The translations under genes and the position numbers were made by a program. Shown piece by piece: positions 1 through 6,804 of a DNA stretch of 35,984 bases (position 1 is its first letter; every line of letters begins with the position of its first letter). A model generated the notes under the pieces. That model was not told the origin of the DNA, searched no databases, and saw nothing but the letters and a program-made list of their open reading frames with translations. Origin of the DNA: Bacteroidales bacterium (GTDB lineage Bacteria > Bacteroidota > Bacteroidia > Bacteroidales > F082); NCBI GenBank assembly GCA_030683155.1, contig JAUXMV010000051.1, positions 1-35,984 on the forward strand, written 5' to 3'.

Positions 1-15
1 ATACCTTTAAAAACT

Positions 16-294
16 CAATCCAAAATCCAGCTTCACCATAGCACCGGGATGGGTGCGAGAGCCCGCGCGAACGGCGGGGCGGCGCCAGGGTGAATGAAAA
101 AACAACTGCAAATCCTCGAACCTGGCCTCTGATAGGAGGCCATCTCGCCCCTCAGGGCGACGGTTCGTTGGAGTTGCGTTGTTTTTTCAGAGCGGGGAGG
201 CGCATTGTTCGCGCTTGACTTTTGGTACTTTTGATCAAGCAAAAGTACAAGAGAAATGAATATTTTTGAAAAATGAGTCAATGCCAGACTACAA
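16..294 (+). repeat. Structured GC-rich intergenic repeat, copy A
   Basis: About 280 bp, nearly identical to copy C at 1571-1857; a 5' fragment recurs at 428-487 and an inverted degenerate piece at 1478-1530. It can fold. CGAACC at 117-122 pairs with GGTTCG at 162-167 and encloses two hairpins (GGCCTC/GAGGCC and TCGCCC/GGGCGA), giving a three-way junction. GTACTTTT at 225-232 pairs with AAAAGTAC at 241-248. The right boundary is shared with copy C through 'gccagactaca'. An 82-codon open frame on the minus strand is also open in copy C, but it looks like a by-product of the conserved GC-rich sequence. I infer a genome-wide intergenic repeat, possibly a non-autonomous mobile element. Confidence 0.85.
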
Positions 295-427
295 AAAAAT
301 TCTTTTTCTTAATTCACGACCACGATAAGAGACTAACCTAAACCACGGTGACAGTGGACTGCATCACGCTTTAGATCAATGCTATGGTAGTATTATTCAT
401 TTCCTGATAGCAAAACTTTCTTATATT

Positions 428-487
428 TTTTAACACCCCAATCCAAAATCCGGCTTCACCATAGCACCGGGATGGGTGCGAGAGCGC
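428..487 (+). repeat. Structured repeat, truncated copy B
   Basis: This carries only the first ~58 bp of the repeat. It shares the left boundary 'ttttaacacccc' with copy C and the variant 'cttcaccatagcaccggg' with copy A. It stops after 'gtgcgagag' and abuts a gene remnant on the minus strand, which suggests that deletion or recombination at the repeat shaped this locus. Confidence 0.75.
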
Positions 488-489
488 GA

Positions 490-573
490 TTACAGGCTTT
501 CCAAAGCATCAACAAACTTTCCGTCATCTATCAGTTTTGCTTGAATTTTGTATACAGCCGATAAAAACACAGG
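490..573 (-). pseudogene. Remnant: C-terminal tail of an unrecognised protein
   Basis: Read on the minus strand, an in-frame tail of about 27 codons ends in TAA and looks like real protein (it contains VYKIQAKLIDDGKF and ends ALESL). It has no start: an in-frame TAG lies immediately upstream (574-576). Its stop sits directly against truncated repeat copy B. I infer a gene end left behind after a rearrangement. I do not recognise the family, and chance coding likeness cannot be excluded in so short a stretch. Confidence 0.35.
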
Positions 574-601
574 CTAGTTTAACAAGACCTGTATATTTTT
601 G

Positions 602-609
602 TACTTTTG
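602..609 (+). promoter_or_regulatory. Bacteroidetes -7 box (TACTTTTG) for the HEPN/MNT pair
   Basis: A perfect TAnnTTTG match ends only four bases before the ATG of the HEPN gene, so the transcript would begin at or next to the start codon (a leaderless message). No good TTTG -33 element is visible 19-21 bp upstream, so strength is uncertain. Confidence 0.5.
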
Positions 610-613
610 GATA

Positions 614-1015
614 ATGGAAAATGAAAAAATTGACGTCGAAAGAATCATCCAACATTGGATTTCGAGATCAGACAGTGATTTTGAAACCATGAACAACTTA
701 ATGGAATCAAAGGATTATCATTGGGCGCTTTTTATCGGACATCTTGTGATTGAAAGATTGCTGAAGGCAGTCGTTGTCAAAATCACAGGAACTCATGCCC
801 CATTGACGCATGATTTAAGAAGACTTGCCAGAGCGGCATCGCTTGAATTAGATGTGGAGCAAAAGTATTTATTCGACACCATTTCCACATTTAATCTGAA
901 TACCAGATATGATGATTACAAGCAAGAATTCTACAAAAAATGTTCTGCTGATTTTGCTTCTATATGGATTACAAACATTCAACAACTTAGAAAATGGATA
1001 AAAACGAAGCTATAA
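614..1015 (+). CDS. HEPN-domain protein of a HEPN/MNT pair
   Basis: 133 residues and all-helical in character. It has the typical HEPN block IERLLKAVVVK followed by THDLRRLA (about residues 46-73) and a later NTRYDDY segment (about 96-102), matching the small HEPN family (PF05168 type) usually paired with minimal nucleotidyltransferases. In characterised HEPN/MNT systems the HEPN partner is an RNase toxin with an Rx4-6H motif, neutralised by AMPylation or binding by the MNT partner. No clear Rx4-6H motif is visible here, so RNase activity is not assured. The MNT gene begins inside its last codons (22-base overlap), indicating translational coupling. I chose the ATG; an in-frame TTG five codons upstream lies within the promoter box. 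Confidence 0.8.
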   Translation: MENEKIDVERIIQHWISRSDSDFETMNNLMESKDYHWALFIGHLVIERLLKAVVVKITGTHAPLTHDLRRLARAASLELDVEQKYLFDTISTFNLNTRYDDYKQEFYKKCSADFASIWITNIQQLRKWIKTKL

Positions 1016-1311
1016 AAATAGCCCAGAGATATCTTGCGTCTGTAAACAGCAAATTTCCTGTTCAAAACGCCTTTCTTTTTGGTTCATTTGTGAAAGGCAC
1101 TAACCATCCGGATAGTGATATCGACATCGCTTTGGTTTTTGATAAGGTGGATGATATCATTGATTTGCAAATTCAATTGATGCAGATTCGCACCGACGAC
1201 GATCTGTTGATTGAGCCTCATCCATTCAGGAGGTCAGAATTTCATCCTAACATTCCAATTGTTGCAGAGATCACAAAAAATGGTATTGAAATATTCAATC
1301 CGGCGGCATAG
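994..1311 (+). CDS. Minimal nucleotidyltransferase (MNT), antitoxin-type
   Basis: 105 residues with a single nucleotidyltransferase fold. The signature GSx10DxD is exact: G30-S31 then D42 and D44 in PDSDIDIAL, expected to bind two metal ions and NTP. A third acidic residue would come from the EITKNG region near residue 91. In the known family such proteins AMPylate a tyrosine of the partner HEPN protein and act as antitoxin; that role is inferred here from the gene pair. The ATG overlaps the end of the HEPN gene by 22 bases in another frame. No terminator is visible downstream, where the next ~260 bp lead into a repeat copy. Confidence 0.85.
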   Translation: MDKNEAIKIAQRYLASVNSKFPVQNAFLFGSFVKGTNHPDSDIDIALVFDKVDDIIDLQIQLMQIRTDDDLLIEPHPFRRSEFHPNIPIVAEITKNGIEIFNPAA

Positions 1312-1477
1312 AAGTATTTCAACTCAATCTACATCAAGCTGACGCGCCATGCATTAGCCCGAAATAAAATTTTGCTTTTGCAAGGTGAACACCTTTCTAT
1401 CAAAAATTTCTTAGCATGACACTTTACAAACATCCACTTTGAGGAGGGGCTGCCTTGCAAGATTTCCTGTTGATTGT

Positions 1478-1530
1478 TGATTCACCCTGGCGCTGCTCCC
1501 CATTCATACCGGCCCACGCACCCAGCCCGG
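1478..1530 (-). repeat. Degenerate inverted fragment D of the structured repeat
   Basis: Read on the minus strand, this resembles the repeat's 'gggatgggtgcgagagcc' to 'gcgccagggtgaat' part, with several substitutions. It lies ~40 bp before copy C in the opposite orientation. The stretch from the MNT stop to this point (about 165 bp) shows nothing else I can name. Confidence 0.55.
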
Positions 1531-1570
1531 CGAAAAGTGAAGAGTTTCATTCCTTCTACCATCATTCTTT

Positions 1571-1857
1571 TAACACCCCAATCCAAAATCCGGCTTCAAC
1601 CTTCGCACCGGGATGGGTGCGAGAGCCCGCGCGAACGGCGGGGCGGCGCCAGGGTGAATGAAAAAGCAACTGCAAATCCTCGAACCTGGCTTCTGATAGG
1701 AGGCCATCTCGCCCCTCAGGGCGATGGTTCGCTGGATTTGCGTTGTTTTTTCAGAGCGGGGAGATGCTTCGTTCGCGCTTGACTTTTGGTACTTTTGATC
1801 AAGCAAAAGTACAAGAGAAATGAATATTTTTGAAAAATGAGTCAATGCCAGACTACA
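1571..1857 (+). repeat. Structured GC-rich intergenic repeat, copy C
   Basis: Full-length copy in the same orientation as copy A. The fold is kept: CGAACC at 1681-1686 pairs with GGTTCG at 1726-1731 and the TCGCCC/GGGCGA hairpin is unchanged. In the other hairpin GGCCTC has become GGCTTC, turning a C-G pair into a T(U)-G wobble rather than breaking it. Together with A it brackets the HEPN/MNT pair as direct repeats about 1.27 kb apart. Confidence 0.85.
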
Positions 1858-1898
1858 AGCATCAAGTCCTCATCTGTTTGTTTCAAACGCACACCGCA

Positions 1899-2065
1899 TG
1901 TCCAATATTTCCAAATAATTGGACAAGCATGCAAATCGTGTTCATTTTCCGGGATTCTATCAAGGACTTGTCCAATAATTTGAAATAAATGAACATGTTT
2001 TTGTAGGATGTTCAATAAATGGACATATATTTGCGACTTGTCCAGAATTCACGAAATATTGAACA
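1899..2065. promoter_or_regulatory. Operator array: 27-bp inverted repeats at exact 70-bp spacing upstream of fic
   Basis: Three inverted repeats of the form TGTCCAnn-N11-nnTGRACA, each 27 bp long, start at 1899, 1969 and 2039, exactly 70 bp apart. Extra half-sites TGTTCA start at 1939 and 2009, each +40 in its unit, and the second pairs with TGGACA ending at 2025. Units 1 and 2 both end in 'gact', so this is a diverged 70-bp tandem repeat. The -7 box of the fic promoter lies inside unit 2, and the last inverted repeat ends four bases before the fic ATG. A DNA-binding protein, possibly the winged-helix tail of Fic itself, probably represses from here. Confidence 0.75.
2000..2033 (+). promoter_or_regulatory. 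Bacteroidetes promoter for fic (TTTG ... TATATTTG)
   Basis: TTTG at 2000-2003 and a perfect -7 box TATATTTG at 2026-2033, with 22 bp between. It lies between operator half-sites, so occupancy of the array should block RNA polymerase. The predicted leader is about 30 nt. Confidence 0.65.
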
Positions 2066-2068
2066 TGT

Positions 2069-3190
2069 ATGAGTAGCCCGGTATTTGACAGAAATCTTCC
2101 TTACAACGATTTACCATTCTTGCCACCTAAGAAGAATATCGAAAACAATCCTGCAATTTTGAAGCGATTGGTAACGGCATCGCGAGCCCTGGCAACTGTA
2201 AACGGCAGTTTAAACCGTCTGCCCAATCCGTTGATGCTAATCAATACTCTGGCCTTACAGGAAGCCAAAGCTTCAACCGAGATCGAGAATATTTTCACAA
2301 CTGAAGATGAATTGTATAAGGCCATCTCGGAATCCTACAAGGATGAAAAAATCGATCCTGCCACCAAAGAAGTAATCAAATATCGCGAGGCGCTTTGGGC
2401 TGGGTATAACGAATTGCAGATCAAACAACAAATTGACGCGCCATTGATTCAGCGCATCTTCAGCAAGATCAAGGAAACATCAGCAGTATACAGGCCGCCC
2501 CAGGCACAGGTTGTGATTAAAAGAGGCGGAAGCGAATTTCGTTCCGGCGAAGTCATCTACACTCCGCCAAGAGCTCCAGGTTTGATCGAAACGCTTATGG
2601 ACAACCTATTTGACTATTTAAATGACGATGAAAAACACCCTGCCGACCCCTTATTGAAAATGTGCGTGGCCCACTATCAGTTTGAAGCCATCCACCCTTT
2701 TCAGGACGGCAATGGAAGATCAGGCAGAATTTTGAATCTGTTGTACCTGTTCAACAAAGGGCTCCTGAACCAGCCAGTTCTCTATATGTCAAAATATATC
2801 ATTCAAAACAAGGAGGATTATTACTTCAGGCTGAGTGCAGTAACCCAACGAAACGCCTGGGAAGCGTGGATCGGTTTTATGCTCGAAGTCACCGAAAAAA
2901 CCGCATGGCATACCCACGCCCGGATCAATGAAATTCTGGCACAAATGGACGCTACACTCGAATATGCCAAAGGCAAAATAAAATGGTACAACAAAGAAGT
3001 GAATGCAGTAATTTTCAGCCAGCCATATATCAAACCTGACCTGATTGGTGAAAGCATTGGAAAAACTTCCAGAACTACCTTGACCAAATACATGAATGAG
3101 CTTGTTGATCAGAAACTGCTCAGACCAAGGAAAGACGGATCGCGCGTTTATTATATCAACGATGAATTAATCCGTATTTTAGAGAGCTGA
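2069..3190 (+). CDS. Fic-family AMP-transferase with C-terminal winged helix (class II)
   Basis: 373 residues, the length and layout of the SoFic/BT_2513 type: an N-terminal helical domain with inhibitory motif (S/T)xxxE(G/N) as S69-TEI-E73-N74, a Fic core with active loop HPFQDGNGRSGR starting at H209, and a C-terminal winged helix around residues 310-370 (IGKTSRTTLTKYMNEL then LLRPRKDGSRVYY). Fic proteins transfer AMP from ATP to hydroxyl side chains; the inhibitory glutamate blocks ATP binding until relieved. All key catalytic residues (H209, D213, N215, R217) are present, so it should be active. The target is unknown. The ATG lies right after a multi-site operator, which suggests autoregulation. 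It is separate from the HEPN/MNT pair upstream. Confidence 0.9.
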   Translation: MSSPVFDRNLPYNDLPFLPPKKNIENNPAILKRLVTASRALATVNGSLNRLPNPLMLINTLALQEAKASTEIENIFTTEDELYKAISESYKDEKIDPATKEVIKYREALWAGYNELQIKQQIDAPLIQRIFSKIKETSAVYRPPQAQVVIKRGGSEFRSGEVIYTPPRAPGLIETLMDNLFDYLNDDEKHPADPLLKMCVAHYQFEAIHPFQDGNGRSGRILNLLYLFNKGLLNQPVLYMSKYIIQNKEDYYFRLSAVTQRNAWEAWIGFMLEVTEKTAWHTHARINEILAQMDATLEYAKGKIKWYNKEVNAVIFSQPYIKPDLIGESIGKTSRTTLTKYMNELVDQKLLRPRKDGSRVYYINDELIRILES

Positions 3191-3468
3191 CAGGAGTCGG
3201 TTTCTGTTGTTGTTTCTGCATTATAAAAGTGAATTAGAGATGTTTACGATTATAATTGTATAGAGAAATCAAAAAGTAATTTGAGCTAACCAAGACAATT
3301 AAAACATGCTGAACAACCCCATTTACCCCCCAGAGCCTGCTCAAGAATCGTTAATGCTGTAACTTTGGTCTTTGTCATATAGCTAGTCAATTCGTCAACT
3401 TGAAGACGCATTACAAATTGAAACCACTTAGAACGATTGGATCAATAACATTAAAAACCTCTACAACA

Positions 3469-3936
3469 ATGCAACAGAAAATAATTTGGATGCTCTTTTT
3501 GATTTTTGGGAATAGTGTCTTGTTTAATTCGTGTAGTACAAGAGATATTGATACCATCAAAAATGTAACCTATGTTTACAAAAACGGAACAGCTTATGAC
3601 CTTGTTTTGGAGGTATATGATAATGGGGTAAAATTCAAGAGTTTTTCCATTTCACCTAATAAAGAGGTTGAAACAGGCACTACCAGGGATGAAGGACCTG
3701 TTCCATTTTTGTTTTATGAACCTACAATGAAGTATGGAGATTCTGTCGTTATCCGATTCAGCAACAACCATTGCTTAAGTTATTCAAGAAAAAGTGGCAG
3801 TGGTTCTCTTGGGGACAAAATCTTTGATTATAGGGAATACGACAATTATACCCCTGATTTAGAAAATAAAAGCAAATACACTTTGTATTATACAATCACA
3901 GTGAATGACTACAATGAATCGGTTGAATGCGAATAA
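3469..3936 (+). CDS. Hypothetical lipoprotein
   Basis: 155 residues starting MQQKIIWM, with a hydrophobic signal segment and lipobox LFNSC (lipidated Cys about residue 22), so it should be anchored in the cell envelope. The remainder is rich in Tyr, Asp and Lys and looks beta-stranded; I do not recognise the family. I prefer this ATG because it places the signal peptide at the N terminus; a longer frame opens at a TTG 23 codons upstream. A TAACTTTG (-7-like) sequence lies at 3360-3367 without a good partner. A strong hairpin follows nine bases after the stop, so it is probably a single-gene unit. Confidence 0.65.
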   Translation: MQQKIIWMLFLIFGNSVLFNSCSTRDIDTIKNVTYVYKNGTAYDLVLEVYDNGVKFKSFSISPNKEVETGTTRDEGPVPFLFYEPTMKYGDSVVIRFSNNHCLSYSRKSGSGSLGDKIFDYREYDNYTPDLENKSKYTLYYTITVNDYNESVECE

Positions 3937-3944
3937 ACATTTTG

Positions 3945-3980
3945 CCCTGTTGCCGCACGTTTTGTCGTGTGGCAACAGGG
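3945..3980 (+). terminator. Rho-independent-like hairpin after the lipoprotein gene
   Basis: A 15-bp stem (CCCTGTTGCCGCACG against CGTGTGGCAACAGGG, one G-T wobble) with a six-base loop, followed by 'tttatta'. The next gene clearly starts only ~470 bp later. Confidence 0.75.
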
Positions 3981-4399
3981 TTTATTATCAGGCAAATCAA
4001 TGTTACTATTTCTGGTCAACTCAATGGATATGAATGGATTGGACAGTTCAACCCTAAGATGCAAGGGCGATCCGTGTGCTGTCCGTTCTGTTGGTTTCAC
4101 CGAAACTGCTCCATTTGTTAAATGTGACTTCACCCTACCAAATTGCAATAATTGCAACTGTAATATGACCATTATGATGACATTGGATATGGAGATTTTT
4201 GAGTAGGCAGCTTTAATCACAACAATTTATGAGCAAATCATTTGTTATGTTTTTGCGAGAAACAGGGGTCAACGCTGATTTATCAGACAACTAGCCCGGC
4301 TATCTGTTTTCAGTGAACTTAAAAAAGGATGGGGTAAACGTTAAGTATTTTCAAAACAATCACTGTATTGGATTATTAATCGCACGATAAGAAGAATAT
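3981..4399. other. Gene-poor stretch with one doubtful Cys-rich frame
   Basis: No confident gene. A 60-codon frame (ATG at 4024, stop at 4206, plus strand) encodes six cysteines, including CKGDPC near the middle and CNNCNCN near the end. It has no recognisable promoter, family or signal peptide. The opposite strand is also open, which weakens the case. The rest is AT-rich and unremarkable. Confidence 0.3.
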
Positions 4400-4400
4400 G

Positions 4401-4431
4401 TTGTTTATTTAAAACGTTTGCTTTACTTTTG
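4401..4431 (+). promoter_or_regulatory. Bacteroidetes promoter for the hipBA pair
   Basis: TTG at 4401-4403 (in ATGTTG), 20 bp, then a perfect -7 box TACTTTTG at 4424-4431. It leaves a leader of roughly 20 nt before the ATG of the HTH gene. An in-frame GTG overlaps the final G of the box and is therefore unlikely to be the start. Confidence 0.7.
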
Positions 4432-4454
4432 TGGATAATATTCAACATTGTGAT

Positions 4455-4751
4455 ATGAATTCAAAAAAGCAAATCTTGTTTCCAAAGCATCAAAAGATCA
4501 TGGAACAAGTGGGCGAAAACATCAAACTGGCCCGGAAACGACGGAAACTTACCACCATTCAGGTGAGTGAACGGGCAGGTATTGACAGGTCTACCTTGTA
4601 CCAAATCGAAAAGGGCAATGGAAGCGTTTCGATGGCTGCTTATTTTAATACATTGAGAGTGCTTGGTTTACAAGATGATTTTTTGTTACTTGCTGCAGAT
4701 GACGTGCTTGGCAGAAAACTTCAAGACATAAGTTTAATCACAAAAAAATAA
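4455..4751 (+). CDS. HipB-like Xre/HTH antitoxin
   Basis: 98 residues with one Cro/C1-type helix-turn-helix (about residues 20-72: ENIKLARKRRKLT, then VSERAGIDRSTLYQIEKG). This is the usual size of the DNA-binding antitoxin that precedes hipA. It should bind its own promoter and hold HipA inactive; this role is inferred from the pair. The ATG was chosen over an upstream GTG that overlaps the promoter. The hipA-like gene follows after two bases, so the two are co-transcribed and probably coupled. Confidence 0.85.
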   Translation: MNSKKQILFPKHQKIMEQVGENIKLARKRRKLTTIQVSERAGIDRSTLYQIEKGNGSVSMAAYFNTLRVLGLQDDFLLLAADDVLGRKLQDISLITKK

Positions 4752-4753
4752 TC

Positions 4754-6004
4754 ATGCCACTTACAAAAACAGACATATTGGTATATGCACATTGGGTTGG
4801 TATGAAAGCACCTAAATGGATTGGTGTGTTAGGTGCTCAACAAGCAAAAGGCAAAAAAGCATTTAGTTTTGAATACTCAAATGAATGGCTTCAAACAACG
4901 GAACAAATTTTAATTGACCCGGATATTGGTTGGTATAAAGGACAACAGTTTCCATCCCAAAAAGAAAATTTTGGTGTTTTTTTCGATTCAATGCCCGACA
5001 CCTGGGGAAGAGCCTTAATGAAGCGGCGTTCGGCACTAAAGGCTAAGGAAGACGGCAGACCAGCTCAAAATCTTTACGATATTGATTTTTTGTTCGGAGT
5101 ACATGATGATTGCAGGATGGGAGCTTTAAGATTTAAGCTCGATCCCGACGGACCATTTTTAGACAACAATCAAAATATACCAATTCCGCCATTGAGTAGT
5201 ATCAGAGAATTACAATATGCTGCTCAAATTTTGGAGTCGGATGAAACGATTGAAGATATTAAAAAATGGCTTGAAATTTTGATAGCGCCAGGTTCTTCAT
5301 TAGGAGGAGCAAGGCCAAAGGCTAACCTCATTGACGAGCGAGGCGATTTATGGATAGCAAAGTTCCCATCCAAAGGCGACAGCATTGATAAAGCAGCCTG
5401 GGAATTTTTAGCATATAAATTAGCGATACAAGCCGGGATTGATATGTCAGAATCAAGAATTGAAAAAATTTCAGGTAAGTATCATACCTTCTTCACGAAA
5501 CGATTTGACAGGTTAAAAAAAGAAAGAATTCATTTTGCCAGTGCCATGACAATGACCGGTAACAACGAAGAAACCATAAAAGAAAAACCTGCCAGCTATC
5601 TGGATATTGCTGAATTTATACAATATGCAGGCTTCCAAAATAAAAAAGATTTGCATCAGTTATGGAAACGGATTGTTTTTAATATTGCCATATCCAATAC
5701 GGATGATCATCTCAGAAATCACGGTTTTATTTTGTCAGAAAATGGTTGGATTATTTCTCCTGCGTTTGATATTAACCCCTCAGTTGATAAAAATGGTTTG
5801 GCGCTGAATATTGATACAGAAGATAATTCACTTGATTTTAACCTTGCAAAAAGCGTTGGGGTATATTTTCAATTGACAGAATCAATGATGGAATCAATAA
5901 TTATTGACGTAAAGAATTCTATAAGTAATTGGAAGTTAATAGCGCAGGAAATCGGCATTACAAAATCAGAACAAGAGATAATGTCGTCAGCATTTAGATA
6001 TTAG
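4754..6004 (+). CDS. HipA-family serine/threonine kinase toxin
   Basis: 416 residues, near the usual HipA length. The N-terminal sub-domain has the family motif VFFDSMPDTWGRALM (about residues 75-89). The kinase core shows the Gly-rich loop GSSLGGARPKA (from G180; its serines match the loop that is autophosphorylated in E. coli HipA), an ATP-contacting Lys in LWIAKFPSK, catalytic NTDDHLRNHG (N315-G324; D317 is the likely catalytic Asp) and metal-binding SPAFDINPS (D339). All kinase residues look intact. E. coli HipA phosphorylates glutamyl-tRNA synthetase and triggers dormancy; the target here is unknown. It sits directly after the HTH partner. Confidence 0.88.
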   Translation: MPLTKTDILVYAHWVGMKAPKWIGVLGAQQAKGKKAFSFEYSNEWLQTTEQILIDPDIGWYKGQQFPSQKENFGVFFDSMPDTWGRALMKRRSALKAKEDGRPAQNLYDIDFLFGVHDDCRMGALRFKLDPDGPFLDNNQNIPIPPLSSIRELQYAAQILESDETIEDIKKWLEILIAPGSSLGGARPKANLIDERGDLWIAKFPSKGDSIDKAAWEFLAYKLAIQAGIDMSESRIEKISGKYHTFFTKRFDRLKKERIHFASAMTMTGNNEETIKEKPASYLDIAEFIQYAGFQNKKDLHQLWKRIVFNIAISNTDDHLRNHGFILSENGWIISPAFDINPSVDKNGLALNIDTEDNSLDFNLAKSVGVYFQLTESMMESIIIDVKNSISNWKLIAQEIGITKSEQEIMSSAFRY

Positions 6005-6095
6005 CTTCAAAATGAATTGATCGTATCCTAAATGAAATTTCTGAGAAAAAAACACGAATCATAACCATACTTTCTTTTCATGCCAAAGAAATTAT

Positions 6096-6686
6096 ATGAA
6101 AAAACTACTAATCATTTTATCGGCCTTTCTGGCATCATGCTCGATAACAGATCCTTATTATCTGGATTTGAGAACTTCACGCCAGAATGAATTAAATATT
6201 CTAAAAATAGATACCTCTGATAATTTCAATAAGAAAAACCCTTTAGAAGTTTACGCTATCAACAGCAAAGAATTTCTTAGTATTCTCAATAAATCGGCTG
6301 TCAAATACAAAATCGCAATGTTTTTCACGAATTGGTGTCCAAATAGTGCGGAAAGCATCCCTGTTTTACTGGATTCTCTAAAAAACAAGGAGGAACTGGA
6401 GATATTTCTGATTTCTCCGGATGATTGGGTCAGAAAGCCGAATTATTCAGGATACCAAAAAAAGCATCATTTAAACCTAAATATTTATCTTTTGGATGTT
6501 TTTTCGTATGGTGAAAAAAGAAATCCTCATTACCGTATGGAAAAGTTTATTTCAGAGATATGTTCAGATTGTAAAGAAATAAAGGGCTTCCCAAGTTTTC
6601 TTGTTTTTGATAGTGAAAATTCATTAATTTTCAAACATTCAGGAAAACTAGAAGCAAACAGGGTGAATGCAATTTTAAAGTTTTAA
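6096..6686 (+). CDS. Thioredoxin-fold lipoprotein with a CxxS site
   Basis: 196 residues. The signal peptide ends in lipobox LASC (Cys15). A thioredoxin-like domain spans roughly residues 50-196: strand KIAMFFTNW, active-site WCPNS (C81-S84, a one-cysteine variant of CxxC), and the cis-proline loop GFPSFLVF (Pro166). A second pair C156-SD-C159 lies just before the cis-proline loop. Such lipoproteins face the periplasm or surface and act in thiol-disulfide chemistry or as chaperones; loss of the second active-site Cys argues against a standard oxidoreductase. It follows hipA in the same direction after ~90 bp, with no clear functional link. Confidence 0.7.
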   Translation: MKKLLIILSAFLASCSITDPYYLDLRTSRQNELNILKIDTSDNFNKKNPLEVYAINSKEFLSILNKSAVKYKIAMFFTNWCPNSAESIPVLLDSLKNKEELEIFLISPDDWVRKPNYSGYQKKHHLNLNIYLLDVFSYGEKRNPHYRMEKFISEICSDCKEIKGFPSFLVFDSENSLIFKHSGKLEANRVNAILKF

Positions 6687-6804
6687 AATTCTCAATATAA
6701 TATAGTTATTTACAATCAATAAATCAGAAGATGCCCTGCCAGGCCAAACAACAGGGTTGAAGTAACCATGTTAGTTTTTCAGCTCATTTATCAATCTGTT
6801 TATC

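Noticed and set aside
33-281. 82-codon minus-strand frame in repeat copy A, and its 91-codon counterpart in copy C (1570-1845)
   Set aside because: Both lie entirely in the repeat; openness is explained by the GC-rich repeat, and amino-acid changes are no rarer than silent ones. No domain, promoter or start context.
1899-2065. Regularly spaced palindromes that could suggest a CRISPR array
   Set aside because: Only two and a half diverged units, no constant repeat with variable spacers, no cas genes, and the sites overlap a promoter.
1899-2065. Replication-origin iterons
   Set aside because: No rep gene adjacent; the array sits tightly on the fic promoter.
3909-4220. 103-codon minus-strand frame opposite the Cys-rich frame
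   Set aside because: It overlaps the terminator and the end of the lipoprotein gene and shows no domain or promoter.
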